This document shows, in pieces, positions 59,903 to 64,000 of a stretch of DNA of 64,000 nucleotides. A program made the position numbers and the translations under genes. The notes beneath the pieces are model-generated. The model was given only the letters and a program-made list of their open reading frames with translations, was not told the DNA's origin and ran no database searches. Source of the stretch: Duganella qianjiadongensis (GTDB lineage Bacteria; Pseudomonadota; Gammaproteobacteria; Burkholderiales; Burkholderiaceae_D); NCBI RefSeq assembly GCF_009857915.1, contig NZ_WWCM01000006.1, forward strand, positions 186,001-250,000, in the 5' to 3' direction. How positions within the stretch are numbered: the first letter of the stretch is position 1; the number at the start of each line of letters is the position of its first letter.

Positions 59903-62900
59903 GTGTCTCTGGTCTTAAAAAATTCCATCCCCAAACCCGGCAACCGTTACGCCCTGCCAGCGCTGCATGGCTCGTCGGACGCCTACGCACTAGCGCAAAC
60001 TGCGCTCGAACTCAAAGCACAGGGCCAGATGCTGGCCGTGATCGTGGCCAGCGCCAGCGACGGCCAGCGCCTGCTCGATGAAATTCCATGGTTTGGCGGC
60101 AGCCAGCTACGCTGTCACCTGCTGCCGGACTGGGAGACCCTGCCCTACGACGCCTTCTCGCCGCACCAGGATCTGGTATCCGAGAGGCTGGCCACGCTGC
60201 ACGAAATCTCCAGCGGCCAGTGCGATGTCATGCTGGTGCCAGCTACTACGGCACTGGTGCGCATGGCGCCGCCCTCCTTCCTTGCTGCCTACACCTTCTT
60301 CTTCAAGAAGGGCGAGTCGCTCGATGAAGCGCGCCTGAAAACCCAGCTCACGCTGGCTGGCTACACCCACGTCACGCAGGTGATGTCGCCCGGCGAATAC
60401 TCGGTACGGGGCGGCCTGATCGACCTGTTCCCCATGGGCTCGGCCCTGCCCTACCGGCTGGACCTGTTCGGCGATACCATCGAAACCATCCGCACCTTTG
60501 ATGCCGACACCCAGCGCTCGCTGTATCCGGTACAGGAAGTTCGGCTGCTGCCGGGGCGCGAATTCCCCATGGACGAAGCAGCCCGCACCACCTTCCGCAG
60601 CCGCTGGCGCGAGCAGTTCGAAGGCGATCCTTCGCGCTCGGTGGTGTACAAGGACATCAGCTCAGGCATTGCATCGGCCGGCATCGAATATTATCTGCCG
60701 CTGTTCTTCGAGCAGACCGCCACCCTGTTCGACTATCTGCCGCAAGGTGCTACGCTGGCACTGGTGGGCGACATCAATGCCGCCATCCTGCGCTTCTGGA
60801 CCGATACCGGCTCGCGCTACCGCTTCCTGAAAGCCGACCGCGAGCGGCCTATCCTGCCGCCGGAATCACTGTTCCTGTCGGATGAACAGTTCTTCGTGCT
60901 GGCCAAGCCGTATGGCCGCCTCGTTATCAGCCGCGACGCCGATGCAGGCGCCTCCGAGCTGTCGGCACCAGTGCCCAACATCGCCGTCAACCGCCATAGC
61001 GAAGATCCGCTGACCAATCTGCGCGCCTACCTGCTGCAGGCGGGCCGCCGCGTGATGATCTGCGCCGAATCGAATGGCCGGCGCGAGACGCTGCAGCAGT
61101 ACTTCACCGAATACGATCTGACGCTGGCCGCAGCGGAAGGCTACGAAGGCTTCATTACTTCCAGCGCCAGGCTGATGCTGGGCGTGGCGCCCCTGCACGC
61201 CGGCTTCGAGCTGTCCACACCGGACGAGCACCTGATCTTCATCACCGAAACCGAGCTGTATGCAGGTTCCGGCCGCCGCGTGGGCAAGAAGAAGCAGGAA
61301 GCCGTCACGCAGGTGGAATCCATGGTGCGCGATCTGTCGGAGCTGAAGATCGGTGATCCGGTAGTGCACATCAACCACGGTATTGGCCGCTACATGGGCC
61401 TGACCAGCATGGACCTGGGCGAAGGCGAAACCGAATTCCTGCATCTGGAATATGCCAAGGACACCAAGCTGTATGTGCCGGTATCGCAACTGCATGTGAT
61501 TTCGCGCTATTCGGGCGCCTCGCCGGACGATGCTCCGCTGCACTCGCTGGGCTCGGGACAGTGGGAAAAAGCCAAGCGCAAGGCCGCCGAGCAGGTGCGC
61601 GATACGGCTGCCGAACTGCTCAACCTGTACGCCCGCCGCGCACTGCGTCAGGGCCACGCCTTCGAATATTCGGCGCACGATTACGAGCGCTTTGCCGACA
61701 GTTTCGGCTTTGACGAAACGCCGGATCAGCAGGAAGCCATTAACAACGTCCTGCGCGATATGACTTCCGGTAAGCCGATGGACCGGTTGGTGTGCGGCGA
61801 CGTGGGCTTCGGCAAAACCGAAGTGGCGCTGCGTGCTGCCTTCATCGCCGTGATGGGCGGCAAGCAGGTTGCCATCCTCGCACCGACCACCCTGCTGGCC
61901 GAACAGCACGCCCAGACCTTTGCCGACCGCTTTGCCGACTGGCCCGTGAAGATCGCGGAAATGTCGCGCTTCCGCACCGGCAAGGAGATCAGTCAGGCGA
62001 TCAAAGGCATGGCCGACGGCACGCTCGACATCGTCATCGGCACGCACAAGTTATTGTCGGACGATGTGAAGTTCACCCGCCTCGGTCTGGTCATCATCGA
62101 CGAGGAACACCGTTTCGGCGTGCGCCAGAAAGAAGCGCTCAAGTCGCTGCGCGCCGAAGTCGATGTGCTGACGCTGACGGCAACGCCGATTCCGCGCACG
62201 CTGGGCATGGCGCTGGAAGGCCTGCGCGACTTCTCCGTGATCGCTACCGCGCCGCAGAAGCGCCTCGCTATCAAGACCTTTGTGCGTAGCGAAGGCGAGT
62301 CGATTATCCGCGAAGCCTGCCTGCGCGAACTCAAACGCGGCGGGCAGGTGTACTTCCTGCACAACGAGGTAGAAACCATCCAGAACCGGCTGGCCATGCT
62401 GACCGAGCTGCTGCCGGAGGCGCGCATCGCCGTGGCGCACGGCCAGATGCATGAGCGCGATCTGGAAAAAGTCATGCGCGACTTCGTGGCGCAGCGCTAC
62501 AACATCCTGCTATGTACCACGATTATCGAAACCGGTATCGACGTCCCCACCGCCAACACCATCATCATGCACCGCGCCGACAAATTCGGCCTGGCGCAGC
62601 TGCACCAGCTGCGTGGCCGCGTGGGCCGCTCGCACCATCAGGCTTACGCCTATCTGCTGGTGAACGACGTTGGCGCGCTGAGCAAACAGTCGCAGCGCCG
62701 CCTCGACGCCATCCAGCAGATGGAAGAACTGGGCAGCGGCTTCTATCTGGCCATGCACGATCTGGAGATCCGTGGCGCGGGTGAAGTGCTGGGTGATAAC
62801 CAGTCCGGCGAAATGACGGAAATCGGCTTCCAGCTGTATTCCGATATGCTCAACGAAGCCGTGCGTTCCCTCAAGGCGGGCAAAGAGCCCGATCTGGCGG

Positions 62901-63346
62901 CGCCGCTATCGAGCACCACCGAAATCAATCTGCACGTGCCTGCCCTGCTACCCGCAGACTTCTGCGGCGACGTGCACGAACGCCTGTCCATCTACAAGCG
63001 TATGGCCAACTGCAATGCCCAAGACAAAATCGACGACATGCAGGAAGAACTGATCGACCGCTTCGGCAAACTGCCCGATGCCGTCAAGGCCCTGATCGAA
63101 ACCCACCGTCTGCGCATCGCCGCCAAGACCGTGGGCATCATTAAAATCGATGCCCACACCGAAGCGGCCAATCTGCAGTTCATGGCCAAGCCGCCCATCG
63201 ACCCGATGCGCATCATAGAACTGATACAGAAGAACCGCCAGATCAAACTGAACGGACAGGACAAGCTGAAGATCACTGCTTCCATGCCGGATCTGGCCAC
63301 GCGCGTGGCCCAGATCAAGGGCGCCATCAAGCAGCTGACCAGCTAA
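59903..63346 (+). CDS. mfd: Transcription-repair coupling factor Mfd
   Basis: A 1,147-residue translocase that removes stalled RNA polymerase and recruits UvrA. The N-terminal UvrB-like region has LPDWETLPYDAFSPHQDLVSERLATL. The RNA-polymerase-interacting domain has IGDPVVHINHGIGRYMGL. The RecG-like motor has VCGDVGFGKTEVALRAAF (Walker A), VIIDEEHRFGV and LTLTATPIPRTL, and the C-terminal TRCF domain completes it. The GTG start gives a protein beginning SLVLKNSIPKPG. Length is normal for the family. Confidence 0.97.
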   Translation: MSLVLKNSIPKPGNRYALPALHGSSDAYALAQTALELKAQGQMLAVIVASASDGQRLLDEIPWFGGSQLRCHLLPDWETLPYDAFSPHQDLVSERLATLHEISSGQCDVMLVPATTALVRMAPPSFLAAYTFFFKKGESLDEARLKTQLTLAGYTHVTQVMSPGEYSVRGGLIDLFPMGSALPYRLDLFGDTIETIRTFDADTQRSLYPVQEVRLLPGREFPMDEAARTTFRSRWREQFEGDPSRSVVYKDISSGIASAGIEYYLPLFFEQTATLFDYLPQGATLALVGDINAAILRFWTDTGSRYRFLKADRERPILPPESLFLSDEQFFVLAKPYGRLVISRDADAGASELSAPVPNIAVNRHSEDPLTNLRAYLLQAGRRVMICAESNGRRETLQQYFTEYDLTLAAAEGYEGFITSSARLMLGVAPLHAGFELSTPDEHLIFITETELYAGSGRRVGKKKQEAVTQVESMVRDLSELKIGDPVVHINHGIGRYMGLTSMDLGEGETEFLHLEYAKDTKLYVPVSQLHVISRYSGASPDDAPLHSLGSGQWEKAKRKAAEQVRDTAAELLNLYARRALRQGHAFEYSAHDYERFADSFGFDETPDQQEAINNVLRDMTSGKPMDRLVCGDVGFGKTEVALRAAFIAVMGGKQVAILAPTTLLAEQHAQTFADRFADWPVKIAEMSRFRTGKEISQAIKGMADGTLDIVIGTHKLLSDDVKFTRLGLVIIDEEHRFGVRQKEALKSLRAEVDVLTLTATPIPRTLGMALEGLRDFSVIATAPQKRLAIKTFVRSEGESIIREACLRELKRGGQVYFLHNEVETIQNRLAMLTELLPEARIAVAHGQMHERDLEKVMRDFVAQRYNILLCTTIIETGIDVPTANTIIMHRADKFGLAQLHQLRGRVGRSHHQAYAYLLVNDVGALSKQSQRRLDAIQQMEELGSGFYLAMHDLEIRGAGEVLGDNQSGEMTEIGFQLYSDMLNEAVRSLKAGKEPDLAAPLSSTTEINLHVPALLPADFCGDVHERLSIYKRMANCNAQDKIDDMQEELIDRFGKLPDAVKALIETHRLRIAAKTVGIIKIDAHTEAANLQFMAKPPIDPMRIIELIQKNRQIKLNGQDKLKITASMPDLATRVAQIKGAIKQLTS

Positions 63347-63398
63347 TCCGGCATTGTCCCGCCGCTATCGAACCACCTTTATGAATACGGAAAACACA

Positions 63399-64000
63399 AT
63401 GACAAATCTGGTGCTGCAAGGTCTGGGCGACTGCAAAGCGCAACTGCAACAGCTGGCAGCACAGCTAGCGCCGGCCAGCAGCCGCTGGCTCAGCGACACG
63501 GCGCTGCGCTGCGAAGGCGTGCCGCTAGCCGACGGCCAGCGCCAGAGCCTGGCCGTTGCAGCACTGGCCGCCAAGGTCGATGTCAGCTATGACGCTGGAC
63601 AGCGCAAGATGAGCGACTTCAAGCTAGTCGCAATGGACATGGATTCCACCCTGATCACCATCGAATGCATAGACGAAATCGCCGACATGCAGGGCCTGAA
63701 AGCGCAGGTATCGGAAATCACCGAAGCGGCCATGCGCGGCGAACTGGATTTTTCCGCCAGTCTGAAACGCCGCGTGGCCCTGCTGAAAGGCCTAGAGGCC
63801 TCGGCGCTGGAACGCGTCTACGAAGAACGTTTGCAACTGTCGCCCGGCGCGGAAAGCATGCTCAAGGCAGTACAGCAGGCTGGCCTGAAAACCCTGCTGG
63901 TATCGGGCGGCTTTACCTTCTTCACGGCACGGCTGAAACAGCGTCTGGGGCTGGACTACACCCACGCCAATGAACTGGAAATCGTCGATGGGCGCCTGAC
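63399..64000 (+). CDS. serB: Phosphoserine phosphatase SerB, 5' part (cut by window end)
   Basis: The first 200 codons of SerB, which makes serine from phosphoserine. The catalytic motif is VAMDMDSTLITIECIDEIAD (DxDxT), followed by LLVSGGFTFFTARLKQRLGL and the NELEIVDGRL segment. The N-terminal part (about 1-75) is a short regulatory-type extension. I prefer the ATG at 63399 with GGAA six bases upstream; ATG 63381 in the same frame is possible. The reading frame is open to the window edge. Confidence 0.93.
   Translation, partial: MTNLVLQGLGDCKAQLQQLAAQLAPASSRWLSDTALRCEGVPLADGQRQSLAVAALAAKVDVSYDAGQRKMSDFKLVAMDMDSTLITIECIDEIADMQGLKAQVSEITEAAMRGELDFSASLKRRVALLKGLEASALERVYEERLQLSPGAESMLKAVQQAGLKTLLVSGGFTFFTARLKQRLGLDYTHANELEIVDGRL

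Noticed and set aside
1..64000. CRISPR arrays, insertion sequences, tRNA or rRNA genes, prophage genes
   Set aside because: I looked for regular spacers, transposase-like proteins, cloverleaf and rRNA segments and saw none.

Overview
The window reads as an ordinary chromosomal stretch of a betaproteobacterium, most likely of the family Oxalobacteraceae (inference). Supporting signs are a moderately high GC content by eye, three PEP-CTERM proteins with the VPEPETYAM...GLxLVGxxARRR tail typical of that family, a lolC-lolD-tatD-comEC block, an rpfE-recJ pair, prfB-lysS with the classical prfB frameshift, and a fused LivM-LivG transporter subunit. I see no rRNA, tRNA, CRISPR array, insertion sequence, prophage or replication origin. 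The window cuts a gene at each end: an Orn/Lys/Arg decarboxylase on the left and serB on the right.

Layout. 1-2.6 kb: decarboxylase tail, a PEP-CTERM protein and a three-repeat protein of unknown function. 2.6-7.8 kb: an envelope-stress locus. It holds a Tat/lipoprotein intradiol dioxygenase, a Ser-rich protein, a CpxP/Spy-like periplasmic protein, a divergent CpxR/CpxA-like two-component system and a FlxA-like coiled-coil protein. Three perfect GTAAA-N5-GTAAA (CpxR-box) sequences lie here: two between the cpxP-like gene and cpxR, one upstream of the flxA-like gene. 7.8-14.8 kb: dcd, an alpha/beta hydrolase, comEC, tatD, lolD and lolC, all leftward. 14.9-24.6 kb: a PEP-CTERM protein with a possible Cys-Gln thioester motif, and a 2,988-residue surface or secreted protein built from 22 SdrD_B-like modules, with an internal six-module duplication. 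24.9-29.2 kb: rpfE-recJ, an Xre/MbcA-RES toxin-antitoxin pair and a DUF2288 protein. 29.2-37.9 kb: a long leftward cluster running livK, livH, livMG, livF, ybaK, an alpha/beta hydrolase and 8-oxoguanine deaminase. 38.2-40.8 kb: a cpdB-like lipoprotein and a Sel1-repeat protein. 41-44.4 kb: prfB, a HAD phosphatase and lysS. 44.4-53.6 kb: an SDR/LysR divergent pair, ppnN, a POT peptide transporter, glpD and PBP1A. 53.6-57.5 kb: a TetR regulator divergent from a lipase-foldase pair, with a perfect inverted repeat in the tetR promoter, then a diguanylate cyclase. 57.7-64 kb: a choice-of-anchor A PEP-CTERM protein, a 5'-nucleotidase, mfd and the start of serB.

Most genes are standard housekeeping. 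The parts that merit attention are the self-contained Cpx-like regulon with its two unusual Ser-rich partners, the giant modular protein with its PEP-CTERM neighbour, and several clear regulatory sites (TetR operator, TA promoter/operator, liv attenuator, prfB frameshift). Function calls come from recognising motifs and family sequence patterns by reading; no database search was possible.
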